The notes under the pieces: generated by a model
What the model was told of the DNA's origin: nothing
Database searches by the model: none
The model's input: only the letters and a program-made list of their open reading frames with translations
Shown: positions 23,648 to 37,349 of the stretch, in pieces
Position numbering within the stretch: the stretch's first letter is position 1
Layout: every line of letters starts with the position of its first letter
Origin: Paramecium tetraurelia
Taxonomy: Eukaryota > Ciliophora > Oligohymenophorea > Peniculida > Parameciidae
DNA: 64,000 nt
Reading direction: 5' to 3'
NCBI RefSeq assembly: GCF_000165425.1
Contig: NW_001799444.1
Span: 248,001-312,000 of the forward strand
Translations under genes and position numbers: made by a program

Positions 23648-26289
23648 ATGAGTATTTTGAAATAAATATCCGATTCGAATCATTAAAATAAGGATCTTCA
23701 TCCTAGTGGTCCTAGGTTGACTTTTGATCAGGAACAATTGCAAAGATATCAGTTTTAATAAATTGACTCCAATACATCATTACATCCACACAAAATGACA
23801 AATACAATTCATTGTGATTCAATCATGATAAAACAAGATGTTAGCAAATAGGTATTCATAATAAACTTCCCTTTATATTCAGTTGACAAGAAAAAGAAAG
23901 TCTGAATTTAAGATTGGGTTAAATCGGACAAGTTTCTTGAGGACTATAAACAGAAATTCCCTTGTGTAAAAGTTCAAAAACATTCTTCTCATGCGTTCTT
24001 ATGTTTTGAGTAAAGAAAATAAGTATCTTTTACTTCAAGATTGGTGGTAAAAACCAACCAAAAGTAAAATGCATCATAATTTTAAGGAAATCAATATGCT
24101 CACAATCGCATACCATTTATAATATCTGGTAGTCATGTTTCAATCATTTTAACTATATGGTCTCTATTCATACAAATAGTCACTCTATGGATTACTCCTT
24201 TTATGATTTCATTTCAATAAGAAATCTCCATTTTCAAAGTTATCTTCCTTTTTATTGTATTCTAAGTATTTTTCGATGCTTTTCTTAAAATCAACAGTCC
24301 ATTGATTGTAAATGGTGAGACTATATATGATAAAACAGAAAGAATTAAAGATTTCTTTAAAAAAAGCTTGCTCGAAGACTTAATGTATATCGCCACCTTA
24401 ATTGTCTCCTTTTTTCCAATCTTTGATAATATCCAGCTCAAAGGCACTATTTGTATCATAATCATTTTTATCTCTTACAAAAAACTCAATCAAAATTATG
24501 AAAGCTTATATGAAATTCTCTACTTAAAGGGATAATACCATTATGCTATAGACGTAATGTCCCTCATCATTTTGATCTTCTCATATGCACATGTTATGGC
24601 ATGCATTTGGCACTATGTGGGTGAAATTTCAATGGATTAAGGTCAGTCCTGGCTAATTTAAAGAAATCTACAAAATAGTGCAGTATGGGAAAGGTACAAC
24701 ACATCTTTTTATTGGGCCACAATGACTATGTCAACCGTAGGCTATGGAGATATTACACCTACTAATCAATTCGAAACTTTGGCAGCTAATTTGATGATGA
24801 TTCTCTCTAGTTGTATGTTTGGTTATTCAATTAGTCAAATAGGAATGATACTTAAAAGTTAATATGAACTCTAGTAAAAATATAAGTAATTATTCATTCA
24901 CCATTTCTTAGACGTTCAATTATAATTATGAATGCATTTATGAAAAATAGCTAAGTTAATTTGTAAATTTAGAGTAGAATCAGAAATTATCTCAAATATT
25001 AATGTGAAACTGAAGCTAATGAAAATAAAGATGATATCAATAAAATCGTTGCAGATCTCCCCATTGGATTAAAATAAGAACTTGTATAAGATGTTTAGAT
25101 GAATATAATGAAGAAGATTAAGATTTTAAATAATCAATTCTCCCAATCAACTCTAAAATAACTTTCTTAGTATTTAATAGAATTTAAATTTACTCCTGGT
25201 GATGTCATATATCATAGAAATGATTCAAATGATTAAAGTCTATACTACATTTAAGAAGGGATTGTTAATATTTATGAAGAAAATAGTTAAAAACTGTTGC
25301 AATCCTTAAAGGCTGGAGATACATTTGGCGAATATTAATTCTTTACTGGATTTCAAACACAAACTTCTGTAAGAAGCTAAGGCTTTACTAAAATATTCAA
25401 ATTAAATCGTTCATCTATTTTATAGTTATTAAACTAAAACTCTAAAGATTTTTAGAGATTTCACCACATCAAGGACAATATTATATTCAATAAGAACTTT
25501 CAGATAGTATAAAAAAATTGTAATTTCTGTAAAATGAGTAATCATATTAACATTGATTGCCCACTGTTATCCTACAAGCCAGACATATTATAGAGAATTA
25601 AGAAAGCTGAATTACAGCCCACCATATAAAAAAGAGTTTTTATTGAAAGAAATAATGAGAAAGTGAGATGTCTAATGTTGCATGCAGCAATAAAAGATAC
25701 TGTTGAAGAATACAAGGCAAATCTGTCTACTACTTAAATTGATGTTGATATGAAACTATTTTCTACATATGCGACAAAAGATTTAAATAGTCATTGCTAA
25801 AAAGAATCCTTATTAGACAAATAAATGCCTAAGTCTCCACCAGTTGCTCCTTTGAAAAAAAATAACTCGTTCTTGATTAGATAGAGAAATCAATCTTAAT
25901 AAAAGAAGGTCAACCTCTTTGTAAATTTAAAATCAGTCGTCAGAGACTCTGATAGACAATTAAAATCTGAGTCTGAGGATGATCAACTCAATAATTCACC
26001 AAAGAATCAAGTTTCATAATAATTTCTCATTGATTTAAATGATTGTTAAATGAATCACTTTGATGATTAATTCCAAACAACCGATTTCAATATTGATAGG
26101 TTGATGAATTATTTTGGTTATATGCCTATGTCCAATGTGATTTATGCTTTGAGGAAATACGAAAAAATGTATAAGTATTCCAAAGTGAAGACAATTAATT
26201 ATCCAGAATCAGAAAGCAGGAAATTTAGCATTCCCTTGTATTACAGTAGAAGGGAATCAATAAATGAATTACTTAAAGAGAAATATTGA
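23648..26289 (+). CDS. Cyclic-nucleotide-type six-helix K+ channel, copy 3
   Basis: 853 codons after introns of 31, 23 and 26 nt. Order of features: a variable N-terminus, S1 (TIWSLFIQIVTLWITPFM), S2-S4 region, S5 (IFSYAHVMACIWHYVG), pore YWATMTMSTVGYGD, S6 ending SISQIGMIL, and a cyclic-nucleotide-like domain (FTPGDVIYHRNDSNDQS, AGDTFGEYQFF). The zinc knuckle CNFCKMSNHINIDC (25519-25560) matches C-x2-C-x4-H-x4-C exactly and is followed by PLLSYKPD. The C-terminal tail ends with a conserved block containing YYSRRES. It starts 11 bp after the stop of the fused mevalonate gene. It is more diverged than copies 1 and 2. Confidence 0.9.
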
Positions 26290-26319
26290 GTAAATAATGA
26301 ATTATATTTAATAATATAA

Positions 26320-27888
26320 ATGTTTAATAAAAAATTTAAAAAACAAGTTTCTATTTCTTTTCAAGATCAGGATAATAAAGAATAAATAGATAATACTGCA
26401 TAATCCAATACGAACTAAATAAAGAAACCTAAAAATCGGTTGAACTATGATGAGGAGGAAAATACAGATTAAATTAAAAAATATGTGAAAGTAGAAAATA
26501 AACCAATAGTAGAAGCTCAGAAAGATGTGATTCAAATAGAGAATTACGAGTATCTAAAGGAGTTAGAAGAGGAAAATAGAATGAATAATTACTTAGCTAA
26601 AAAGAGTTTGGAAAATGTAGAAGAAATCAATATTATAGATTTAGAAAATGATGGAATTTATGAGGATGATCAGCCAGTAAGGAGAAATTAAAATCAATAA
26701 AATGTAATTATAATAGACGAAACAGACAATAATTTAATTACTGATATGGATAACAAGAGGATGAATATGATAGGAATAGCTAAATAATAGAAGCTTTTTT
26801 ATGAACATAATTCAGATGATGAGGAATTCAATAGGTTTGAGAAAAATATCATCAAATCGAATAAAGTTTCATATGACTATGCGAACAACGGGTTTAAGAC
26901 TTTCAATTTTAATGATTCCCAATAGATGCATTATTGCAGTTTTATGGACAACTTCTCTTAAATAAATTTGGAATAAATTATCGGAAATCTATAGACTCTC
27001 ATATCTTAAGAGAATTTCAAAAGAGACAGATTGCAAAAGGAATTAGAGAGATCAACATCAGCCATTCATTCTAGTGAGATGCTAATAAAGAATTGGTTAG
27101 AATAGAACTAGGAGTTATAGAAGCAATTAAGGGAGTTTGAATTAGTAAATGAATATTTTCAATGTTTCAATGATATGTCAAAGTAGAAGGTAAGAGTACA
27201 TAATTAATTCTAGATACCAACTCTATTTAAATTATATGATGAATTCGATGAAATGCGTGATGAATATTACAATTTGATTGAGGCAAGAATTGAGGAAGAA
27301 TAATTGATATTCTCTGAATTATTTTAGGGATTGCCAAATGATATCATTCTCAATTATGCTAAGGATATTTGTTTACATATGGATGACGTAGATGAAGAGT
27401 ATGCAGATTTGGAGAAGATTTGCAAGAATTACTTTAACGTAATGTTTGTTATACCAAATGTCAAAGTCTTATAGCCAATTTTCGATTATCATGTTCTAGT
27501 GAGATTCATAGAGTTGTATTGTGAGAACATGGATGATTGTGAATCTGATTTATTTGAGGGTTTGGTTTCTGATTAATACTTACTCTGTTAATTGATAATG
27601 CAATGTAGATTCATTAAAGGATTATTAACACTAAATCCAATTCAAACCAAATTTATCCAACAATTTTTCAGATCCATTTTAAAACACACCTACTAATTTT
27701 TAAAATAATCAAATACCGAAGAAGCCCAACAATGTTTGAATTATATTAAATCATTGCTTGATTCAGTGTTAAAATCAATATACAAAAAGCCTTGTATTTA
27801 TGGGCCACAGATAGTCGAATACTTAAGTTTGATGAAAGATATCCTTCCTAAAGATACAATTGAAAAGCTAATCAAAAATTTTTAATGA
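26320..27888 (+). CDS. GCFC / PAXBP1-like protein candidate
   Basis: 522 codons with no intron needed. The N-terminal half is acidic and Asn/Gln rich. It contains SDDEEFNRFEKNIIKSNK, like the DExxxFExxxIxK stretch before the coiled coil in PAXBP1/GCFC2. A coiled coil follows (residues about 230-310, with ELQKQLREFELVNEYFQCFN), and then a helical globular domain of about 200 residues. This order matches the GCFC/PAXBP1 family, which acts with spliceosome-disassembly or transcription factors in the nucleus. The C-terminal domain is diverged, so the assignment rests on layout and the pre-coil motif. The gene starts 30 bp after K+ channel copy 3 and converges with the coiled-coil gene at 27956. 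Confidence 0.5.
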
Positions 27889-27955
27889 ATTATAGTGTCA
27901 AGAATGTTAAATTAATTAATATTTAAATATTTGAAATTTATAACAGTAAGAGTAT

Positions 27956-30484
27956 TCATTTTTTGTAATATTCAGAAGCCTGAACATACATCTTGGCAAA
28001 TCTAGCTGAAGGAGTCTTTTAATTTGGTACAATTTAGGATTTGTCTCCAAAGTTTGCGATTTAAGGTAGTTCTACTCCTTTATTCGCTTTATCCTTTATT
28101 TTTGATTTCATAAAGGACTTATTTTATTCTTGGGTAGGATCTTCTTCAATTTTATTTTAATTTCCTTTGCCATTTCTTATCAGTTTCATTTATTGCTTGT
28201 CATAAACCAAATCTTCATACTGAGGTTATAATCTTGTTTAATAACTATCTTCGAAATTATAAGAATGCTAAATAGATCTATGATGTGATGAACCATCCTA
28301 TTCTAAAGTATACTTTTATGAATCCAATTAGAAGTCAGTCTAAGTTATTAGATCTACTTATGTAAATTAATGTTATTTCTTGCTAGTAATCTTCTCAAAA
28401 AAACTAGAGTTATCATCAGTAGGTAAAACTTAACTTAATTCTGTCTGAATTAATTTCGTATTAGTAAATACTGGTTATGTTTAAGTTTGAACATCTTCCT
28501 AGGTGGCACTATATTATTATGACTAATCTTATTTTATTATTTCTGTTTAAGATTCGGTACTACAAAAATTCTTTTCAACTGTTTAAATAGAAGCATGTTG
28601 GTATTATTTAGTTTATTTTAGCATTGCAATATCACTTTATAATTATTCAACTAATTATTGCATAATTGCATATTGTTCATTGATTTCCTTATACATATCA
28701 GGGTAATCTTTGATTTGACTATATTTAATTTGATGCAACATGAGATTTTCTTCCATTTTCTTAAATTCTGCCGACTTATTCTTAAGTTCCAATGCTATTA
28801 ATTTCAGTTGCTATTCAAGTTCTTATTTCTTGATAATTTCTGAGGAATACTTATTTTGTAATTCACTTAGATTTTAAGTAAGTGAGTTCACTTACCCTTC
28901 AAGAGTTGAATTACTCGCATTCAAGATTTTGATATTGCATTTCAGCTCTTCAATAGCTTCATCCTTTTTAACTATTTAATTCTATTAGAATTTGTTCTTT
29001 TCATCATTCTATTATAATTGAAACATTTGTTTCTTTTAGATTTCCTTAACTTAATCAAACTATTGTTTCTTTTCTTATTCAAGTTACTTTACTTAATCTT
29101 AGTATCTCTTTAAATCAAATTCAATTTTGAACTTTAATTCTTATTCAAACTGAAATTCTTTTTTTAATTCTTAATATGTAATCATGCATTCTTCATAGGT
29201 TTTAACGGATTAATTTTTTTAGATTATTATCTAAGCATTTTCAGTTGATAATACAGATTATCTTTGTTTTAACTATTATATTTCAATTTCTTAATCTTTA
29301 GCATTCTTATTAGTTTCTTAAGATTACAATGTAATCTCTTATAATTTAGTTTTTAAACACTCATTTTCTTAAGTTAACAATATTATTTAAGTTTCTTAAG
29401 TTGTAACTTTATTTTGTTACTCAAAAACTAATTATGTTTTTTATTAAATATCTTTATTCTATTCATTAAGTCTTTATTATAAATGTTCATAATTAGCTGT
29501 TAATTGTTTATTCAGAGTGTCTAATTTATTGTATTGAGATTAATTAATCGAAGTTTAATAATTCAATTATTATATTAATGAATAGTCTTTCTATTTCTTT
29601 TATTCATACTCCTAAAATTTAGACTCTAAGGATTAATTCATCTCCTTCAACAATTTGACTTATAATTCAGAGTCGAAGGTTCTGCATTTCAGATTGTCTA
29701 ATCTTTGATCTTTTTCTCCAATTTCAATATTTAAATTTAAAATAATTTGTCTCTTCTGTTCTAAATCAAACTCCAGATTTTGTATCTATTATTCTGCATT
29801 TATCATCTTCAACTTTAACGATTCGTTAAGTTACAGTTACTAATTGAAAATACATTAGATATGATTAATTTTCGATTCGAAACTCACTCTTTTTTTCGTT
29901 TCCTAACTAAATAATTTATCTCTCTCTTATATTAATTCATCATATTGGGTGAGCTCTGATTTCTATAAATTTAGCTTATGTTGAAGCAAATGTATAGTTT
30001 CATCCCTCATTTTTATCTAATTTTATAGATCAATCAAATCCTGCTCTTTAAGTTGCATCAATGATTAAAATTAGTCATTCAGAATGTTAAGAGTGATCTT
30101 TTACTAACTTTATGCTTGGTCTATTTCAATCACTTGAGGTCTGCACTTCTCAGTCAATAGTTAGAATACTTTCCAAAGCTTCCCCATTATAGATTTCTTA
30201 TCAAAACTTTAGGCAATCAACTCTTCTAAAGAATTGTACACTCCCTGAGAATAGATGAACAAGCTATTGTAAATTCTATCAGCCTATGTTACTCCAGCTG
30301 TTTTCAAAGAAGCCTTGTCAATTCCAAAGCTCTTCAATACATTTCTATGCTCAGCTTCATCCTTTAACACATTCTATATCCACAATTCTGGACTAGGTTT
30401 CACTTATTAAGAATCATATTCTGATTGTGTTCTTTGAGTTCTTAATGGTCTTAACTATTTGGCCTTCTAATCTACAAAAGACAT
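27956..30484 (-). CDS. Long coiled-coil protein
   Basis: 842 codons without introns, one of the longest uninterrupted frames here. A globular N-terminal segment of about 130 residues (ELWIQNVLKDEAEH, GVTQADRIYNSLFIYSQGVY, KLWKVFQLLTEKC) is followed by roughly 550 residues of heptad-rich, Gln/Glu/Lys/Leu-rich coiled coil, then a Ser/Thr/Gln-rich tail ending FAKMYVQASEYYKK. The N-terminal region resembles helical domains of cilium or basal-body coiled-coil proteins, but no family is recognised. TAA and TAG codons for Gln are dense in the coil. It converges with the GCFC-like gene (67 bp between stops). Confidence 0.75.
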
Positions 30485-30682
30485 AATATTGTTAAAATAT
30501 AATTAATATAAGAGAAATGATGATGTATGTATATATATTATACTCATTTATTGATTATTTAACACTGTATGAGTTAAGCTCTGATAATCTTATATCTATC
30601 TATGGTATTATTGGAGAAGTATCTTTTGTAGAAGCAACGGACATCTAAAATTATTCGAAACATCTAATTTGAAAAACTTATT

Positions 30683-33600
30683 TCAAATAGAAAGATGAAT
30701 AGCAGTAAAGTAAAAGAAAAGGAACATGATCTAAATTTAATTGAAGGAATTACAAAAAGATTATTTCTAATTTCGAACTTTCTACAATAGATTAACTATA
30801 TCTTAATCCTAGGATTGTCCAAGCCTGTTCATATCCAATTCTTTAAAATTAATTAACCTTAGTCTATAACTTTGTTACTTACTTAATCAAATTCGAAGAT
30901 CTTTTCGACAGTTGTATTATCATAAACTTCCTCAGCTGGATTCAGCAACTGCTGAGCCATTTAAGAAAGTAAAAAATTATACGAATGTAAACCATAGTTT
31001 AATGCCCCATTTAAGTAAGTATTGCAATATTAGAAATTAACAACTAAGTTTAAATTATGTAAATACTTTAGTTTATAGTTGTACATAAGTCTCCATTAAA
31101 AATATAATCAATTTCATCAATGTTGGTTTGATATAACTAGGATTGTAACTCAGCATTAGTTGCCACATAACCTTCTTGAATTTATTTGTAGTTATTGATA
31201 TCTATATAGGATTTATTAAAGAAAGTGTATATAAAGATTTCTTTAGATAGAGTCAATGATAACAATTGTGTTGTTTGTTTAGTAAAATAGTTTGAACTTA
31301 ATATATTAGACATCTAATTACTGAATCCCATAATGTAAATAAAGTAGAAAAAACTTAGAAATGATATGATTGACATAAATAATAGATATTTTAATACCAT
31401 TAAAATCTAAATTAGTTAAAATATATACTTTTATTTTTTTCCATCTCTTGGACCATTCATATCGCTTTTACTTTTATCTCTTCAAATAGCTGCTTTTTTC
31501 ATCTTCATCTCCTTATCTAATGATTGTTTAATTGGTTGATTAAAAATAATCTAAAATTGATTAATATAAATACTGTTTTATATTAGGCCATTTGCACTTC
31601 GAATACATGAAAATTAGAATTTTAGATTCGAATAAAATTTTAGTGATTCTTCGATTTATGTTTTGTCGATATAGGATAATTGCTTAGCAACTTTCTAGCG
31701 ATATTCATCATAATACTTAGCTTTATGTTATAAGTTTGAGAAGATTGAAAATATTAGAAACTAAATAAAATCCAAATATCCCTGTAGAGATCATTATAAC
31801 AGTAGAACAAATATAATTTTGGGTTTAGTAATTTTGAATTAGATGACTAATCATTTCATCAATGTTCCGACTTTAATAATCAAAGAGAAAAGGAATAAAT
31901 ATGGTTCGGAAGAATTCTAATTATTACTCAAAGTCGTAGTTATAATCTATTTATTAAAGACTTCCTATATTAGATTTATATTAGTTTATTAAATCAATAA
32001 TATTTAGATTTTCATTGTAATTTTATGATTTGTAGATTTTCTATACAAAACTAGGCTATTAATATAATTTCGTAATCTCAAATAATTAGTCATTAAAACT
32101 TTTCTGTAAGTCTTGATAGAATTCAGATTCATTATGAAATTAAATGAGGAGGTTGTTTTAAAAATAAAAAGTGTTGATCAATTTATCATATGATTCAATC
32201 ATTATATTGATAAAATCATAGTGCTTCTTTGCACTTTAAAACTTTAATTAATAATATATTATACCCCTAGTTCATCCATGTCTAATTAATTGATATTAGG
32301 ACCCTAGTTTAAAACTATCAGGTCAAAAATGATTAAAAAGAAAATGAATATTCTATTTAAAATCTTTAAAATGCTTATTTAAGTATAATGCTTAGCAGGT
32401 TTATTGTTCTCTTCCTTAATAAAAATATTATTTGAGGTCTTGAGAATCAAGGATGTTATTTATTAAACGTTGAAATCCAATACTACTTGGTCTTCAGGCA
32501 TCAAAGGCTTATTCGTAGTTCTATATGAATCCACTTCTGAATTTTAAACTATTATATTATTAATAATTAACCATTTGAATGGGTTATTTTTTTATAATTT
32601 AGCTCAACTTGTTATTGATAGTTCTATTCTAAGAATTATTAAAAATGCTGCAATTGCTAAGGATTTTAAAAAATACTTTATCTTGATTAACTGATTTTCT
32701 AGTTTTTTCTATTAAGTAAATTTACAGCCTATAAATTACAAAATCAAATTACTTTGGCTTTCTTATTTAAGATTTAGCTTTCGATCACATTGAGATTAAT
32801 AATTTTGATGATTTAATATTTATCCATGATTGTATTTTTAGTAAACCGTATAGATGCTTCAATTTTGATTACTGTCTTTAACATTCTACTAGTTATGCAG
32901 TACTTCTAAAAACTAGTTTCTAGATATTGATGGATATTTTACTAAAGTGGTTATATAATTTCTCATAGTAGTGCTCTTAATATTGAAACAGTTTATAAAA
33001 TAGTACTTACTTATCAATTTAGAGTTTTCCATTAGAATTTCTTTTTACAATTCTCTCATCTTTTAATTTATTTGATTTAATTGTCATTTGATCTAGGCCA
33101 TTTAATAGTATTTCTTATTTAGTTTCAGTATAATCGTCTATCAAATATTTTATCTTTTTTGGTAAACGAAAGGTTAATTTGACATGATCTTCATCTACAA
33201 CCTTATAAAATCTTTTAAACAATTAATCTTTCTCTTCCTATAAATCCTCATTCAAAGCATCATTTATCCAAAGAGGACTTTCCTATACATTCTTGTTATC
33301 ATCCTCTAAAACCATACTAACAATATCTTAGGGTTACGATTGTTCCACATATAAGGCTTTGTAATTACTGGGAGCAATAGTAATTTTTCTATTTGTGAAT
33401 TTGGCATCAACTATTGAGTCCTAATTATTATCTTCATTTTTAGATCTTTTTAATTTAAACAATTTAAGATCATCTTCAGTCAAAAATTGTGAATAATATG
33501 AATACTTCAACAATTTTGGACAGAGTATAAATAAGCATATGCCAGGCTGAAAGTATTCTGCAATTTATTCAGATACATAATCTATCTCCCAGTCACTGTT

Positions 33601-35909
33601 TACCAAAATGTAACTGGCACTTTAATGCCTATAAATAGGTCTAATCATGCATATGTATTCAATTTATGAGAGATGACTTATATGCAATTTCAAGTACTTT
33701 TTGCATGGCATAAGATACTTATCATTATTTAGAGCTAAGATCTTAATTTTTTTGTATAATGATTTGCTTTTACCAGTTTAAATAAATTGATCACTTGCAA
33801 ATTAATGATTTCTAATAAATGTTTTAGGTAATAATTGATTGATGTTATTATATTCTTAAAATCCAAAAATATCATAAGCAGATTCACTAAAATTCACTAT
33901 TTGTCCAGATTGCGTAGTGTGAAAGATGGCTGATGTGTAATTGAAGGCTTTTTGAAAAGAAAACTAATCAATCTAGTTTTAGTTATCTGAACCTGAATCT
34001 TCATCAATTGGTTATTGCACCATGTTTTAAGAATCACAATAGTCTAACATGCTTTACTTTAATTTTTTGTTTAGAACATACAAATAATACCAATTATAAA
34101 GGAATTGCCATTTTGGTCTTCTTATTAGAAAGTTCTTAACAATAACTTTATCTCTATTGATTATCTTGTGTTTACTTATTTAATTCCACAAGTCATTTGA
34201 TTATGAAATTGTTAACAAAATATCCTAATTTATATTCCAAAGATCGTCTTCATAAATTACTTTTTAGTTTACTTGTCTCCAAAACTTTAAACTTAAATCA
34301 AGAAAATTCTAAATGTTGAGTTCAAGAGATTTAATTATTTATTCCATCTTATTAACATATTCGAAATCTGAATCATTATGATAGCTTAAACTATTATTAT
34401 CAATAATTTCATTTTGGAATTAAAGTTAAAATTTATTTATGTCAAACTATTAAAGTAGATTCCTTTTGTAAGTGCTTGTTAATTTAATCTAAATATAAGA
34501 TAAGACTTGATTGTTCATTTGGTAATACAAAAATAAAGCATAATTCATTCTAATGTCTACATCTTGAGGATGATGAAATAGATAAATTTCATACCATGCT
34601 TTAATTAGATATTTCAAATACAAACTCTTCTATCTAAGCATAGAAAATTAAGATGGTTTGATTTCCTTATGTTACTTTGGATCATATAACATTCTCATTT
34701 TACAAAAGCATCTTTCCTTTTTATCCTAAAGATATGTATTAGATAAATGTTGAATTAGCATTCCCAAATAATATGAATCAGCTTCACCAAATTGATGCTA
34801 TGTGTTTAACTACTTTGTAACTGATTTTAGATTTATTATTTTTTGTATTAAATGATCGCCTGTAACAGTTGGTAAACAAAGATGCTCTATTTTTTAATTG
34901 ATATAATATTAATAAAAACTCCATGTGATTGAAATTACACTCAATATACTAAATGAAATTGAATTATCACTTTGAGTAATATTAAAGTGGATTGAAAATG
35001 AATTTATTGTTAATCCCAAAGATATGCCAAATAAAGAGAATGAGAACATTTTAAACACTTACCTTACATATTGATTTGCAATAAACATCTTAAAATCGCT
35101 CATCTTGAATAGAAAACTAGCCAGACATGTTGATAAAACTATATAAATTAAAAATATTCCCTAAATTACTTTCAAATTTTACATGAAATTACTAATTCTA
35201 AATCGGAAAGGCCAACTAAATGTTCAACAAGACTCTAAAGACTTCTAAATAAAGTAATATAAATCTTGATCCACTAGATAAAGCATCTTTTTTAATGTTT
35301 TGATGATTTGTGAACAATAATATGATCATTATTTGAGTAATAAATCTAATAAATATTAAGAAAACTCCTAAAACTTATTAACCTTCAATGCTTATTCCAA
35401 TATTCAAATAATTTTAATTTATTGAACAGTAGGCTAAGTTAAAATAAACCATCTAGGCTGGCTAGCAAGTGATCCATTAGTCAATCAATAAAAGTTAGGC
35501 TAACATCTAAATTAAGAATAATTAAAACCTTAGCACTGGACTAATCTATTAAATTCTACTTTTTTTGATATTTAACCTAAAAATAGCAGATTGCATAGAG
35601 CAAATATGTTATTATGCTTAAGGTAGTTAGCCACCAAAACAATATATATATTATGATCTCATTTTCTTAAATTATACTATTAACATCTGTATATTTGATT
35701 AAATTGACGATTTCAGAGATTTGGGAATATTATAAATTAGGGTAATGATGGGCAATGATTTATTAATACCTATTTTCTAAAATGTATTTATACTTTGAAA
35801 AAATTGCACTGATTAACTGGCAAAAAGTAATAGAAACTAGCAGCACCGAATAAGAATAGGAGGGACGTTTAAGTTTACCAAGGTTAAAATTTACCAATAA
35901 GTGCTCCAT
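30683..35909 (-). CDS. TmcB-like giant membrane protein with PAS-type domain
   Basis: About 1,651 codons after removing twelve short introns (19-27 nt). The spliced length is an exact multiple of three. The N-terminus has at least five membrane helices (for example YSVLLVSITFCQLISAIF, IYILFWWLTTLSIITYLLY). A mid-region has FQKAFNYTSAIFHTTQSG, VNFSESAYDIFGF and a KLTFRLPKK block typical of a PAS sensor segment. Further helices follow (ILKILNRIFIFFLIIFDLIV, SIISFLSFFYFIYIM) and a final soluble stretch with YQTNIDEIDYIF and GLHSYNFLLSQMAQQLLNP. Ciliate genomes carry large families annotated TmcB-like with this layout; the name is from memory. The last about 60 codons are uncertain because two intron choices exist near 30770-30870, so the 3' end at 30683 is provisional. 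A second, shortened relative lies at 61542-63517. Confidence 0.65.
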
Positions 35910-36541
35910 CTATTTAATTTAAATAATTGTATAATAAGAAATTCATTATTAAATGGATCAAATAATTTAACGTAAATATGAATATTTATTCAGCCATTTT
36001 TAAGTAAAAGCAAATAAAGATATGTTTTCTATAGCCCTAATTTTGGCTTTTGTTTGTAATGAAATATATAAAAAAAATCGAAATCAAAAACTAATATTCC
36101 ATAATATAAAGTCCATTTCATATAAAGATTTATAATATATTTTATTTTATTAAGACTAGCTTTTAAGAATAATTCAAGTTTAACTATCTTGCTCAAAATT
36201 ATTCAAAATTTATGTTCAAAAATATATTATATTTTAAAAAATAATTTTAATTTATCACTTATAATGATGATAATTAATTTGAAATAAAAATATAAAGGTA
36301 TTTATTAAATTATTTAACTCGTGTGAAAAATAATACTATGGTCTAATTCATATTAATAAGACTAATTCTGAAATATGATGTTTTTGAGAAAAAAACCCAT
36401 AGAAAAAAAATTAATTTAATTTGAATTACTTTATAAAATGAATTAATAGAAATCAGTTGGAAGTATAAAATTATTCCAGTAAGAAAAAAATTGACTCTAT
36501 AAATATGAAATATTATATTATTATGTAATCATATCTGTTAT
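35910..36541. other. AT-rich intergenic region without recognisable gene
   Basis: 632 bp, the longest apparently empty stretch in the first 40 kb. It is dominated by A and T runs (for instance near 36070, 36235 and 36405) and contains TGA in every frame at short intervals on both strands. It lies upstream of the TmcB-like gene and downstream of the gene ending at 36542, so it should include the TmcB-like promoter. No tRNA, box C/D or other RNA signature could be made out by eye. Confidence 0.4.
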
Positions 36542-37338
36542 TCATTACAATGCAATATTATATGGCTTTGATTTTTCAAGTTTTTACCTAACCTTAGGAA
36601 ATCTTCTTAATTAGGACTCATAAGTGTCTTATACATATTTGTCAAGAGGGACTTCCTTCTGACGCCGAAATTTATGCATTTTTAAAATCTATTGACTAGT
36701 TTTCTTGATGGTTTCATCGTCGTCGTCAATTGTTAAGAGATACTTTATATCTTTTTTATTAATTTTGGTGGATTGTTCTTACTAAGGTTAAGGAATTTCA
36801 AAATTGTAAGTTTTTTTCAGATAGTCATAAAATTGCTTCTCATCTTTCTAGACATAATATTTGATAGTACATGTCCAACTTTTTAAATTAATAAAAAATG
36901 CAAAAAATTTCCTTTGCTCATTTGACTAAGCTTTCTTTTAACTTTAGGATCAATTCTACTTGAACTATGAGTTGACATGGTTTGATTGGCTTGTGATTTT
37001 GGAGAATTGATTTATTAAATACCGTTGATGGATCCAAGAAAATGTTTTTCTTATCTTGCAGATTGTTAAGCATTTTAGATTCTTGCTTTGTTGATAAGAT
37101 CTCTAGATATAATTTATTTTTCAGTTGCTTGACTCTACGATCTAAAATTGCCTCTTGTATTATGAATAATATTATGATCGGAGAGTTGAGGTGACAACTA
37201 AGTGACAGCATTTGAAAAGGGAGATTAAACATCACGAGGAAGCCAAGCGGAGTTTGTATTGTTGGTGAATTGATTGGTGAAAGTGAATATAATTTTCTGT
37301 TATTAATTGAGTTTTTGGATGTCATTCAATGTTTTCAT
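36542..37338 (-). CDS. Unknown Gln/Ser/Asn-rich protein
   Basis: 257 codons with one 23-nt intron (36848-36870). The frame was chosen over a 135-codon standard-code frame on the same strand (36918-37325), because the frame used here continues without TGA through the intron to a basic C-terminus (KMHKFRRQKEVPLDKYVQ, RRFPKVRQKLEKSKP). The N-terminal two thirds are low in complexity, with polar residues and few hydrophobic runs. The C-terminal third has a charged helix KDEKQFYDYLKKTYNFEIP and a short acidic run TIDDDDET. No domain is recognised. The start is 11 bp from the divergent CK1-like gene. Confidence 0.65.
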
Positions 37339-37349
37339 TTGATTAATAA

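Noticed and set aside
30485-30960. A separate small gene starting at the ATG at 30960.
   Set aside because: A 23-nt intron upstream joins this stretch in frame to the TmcB-like exons, so it is the C-terminal part of that gene.
32604-32606. An in-frame TGA inside the large TmcB-like gene.
   Set aside because: Removing a 20-nt and a 23-nt intron around it moves the reading to a frame without TGA that joins the downstream exons exactly; the total length is then a multiple of three.
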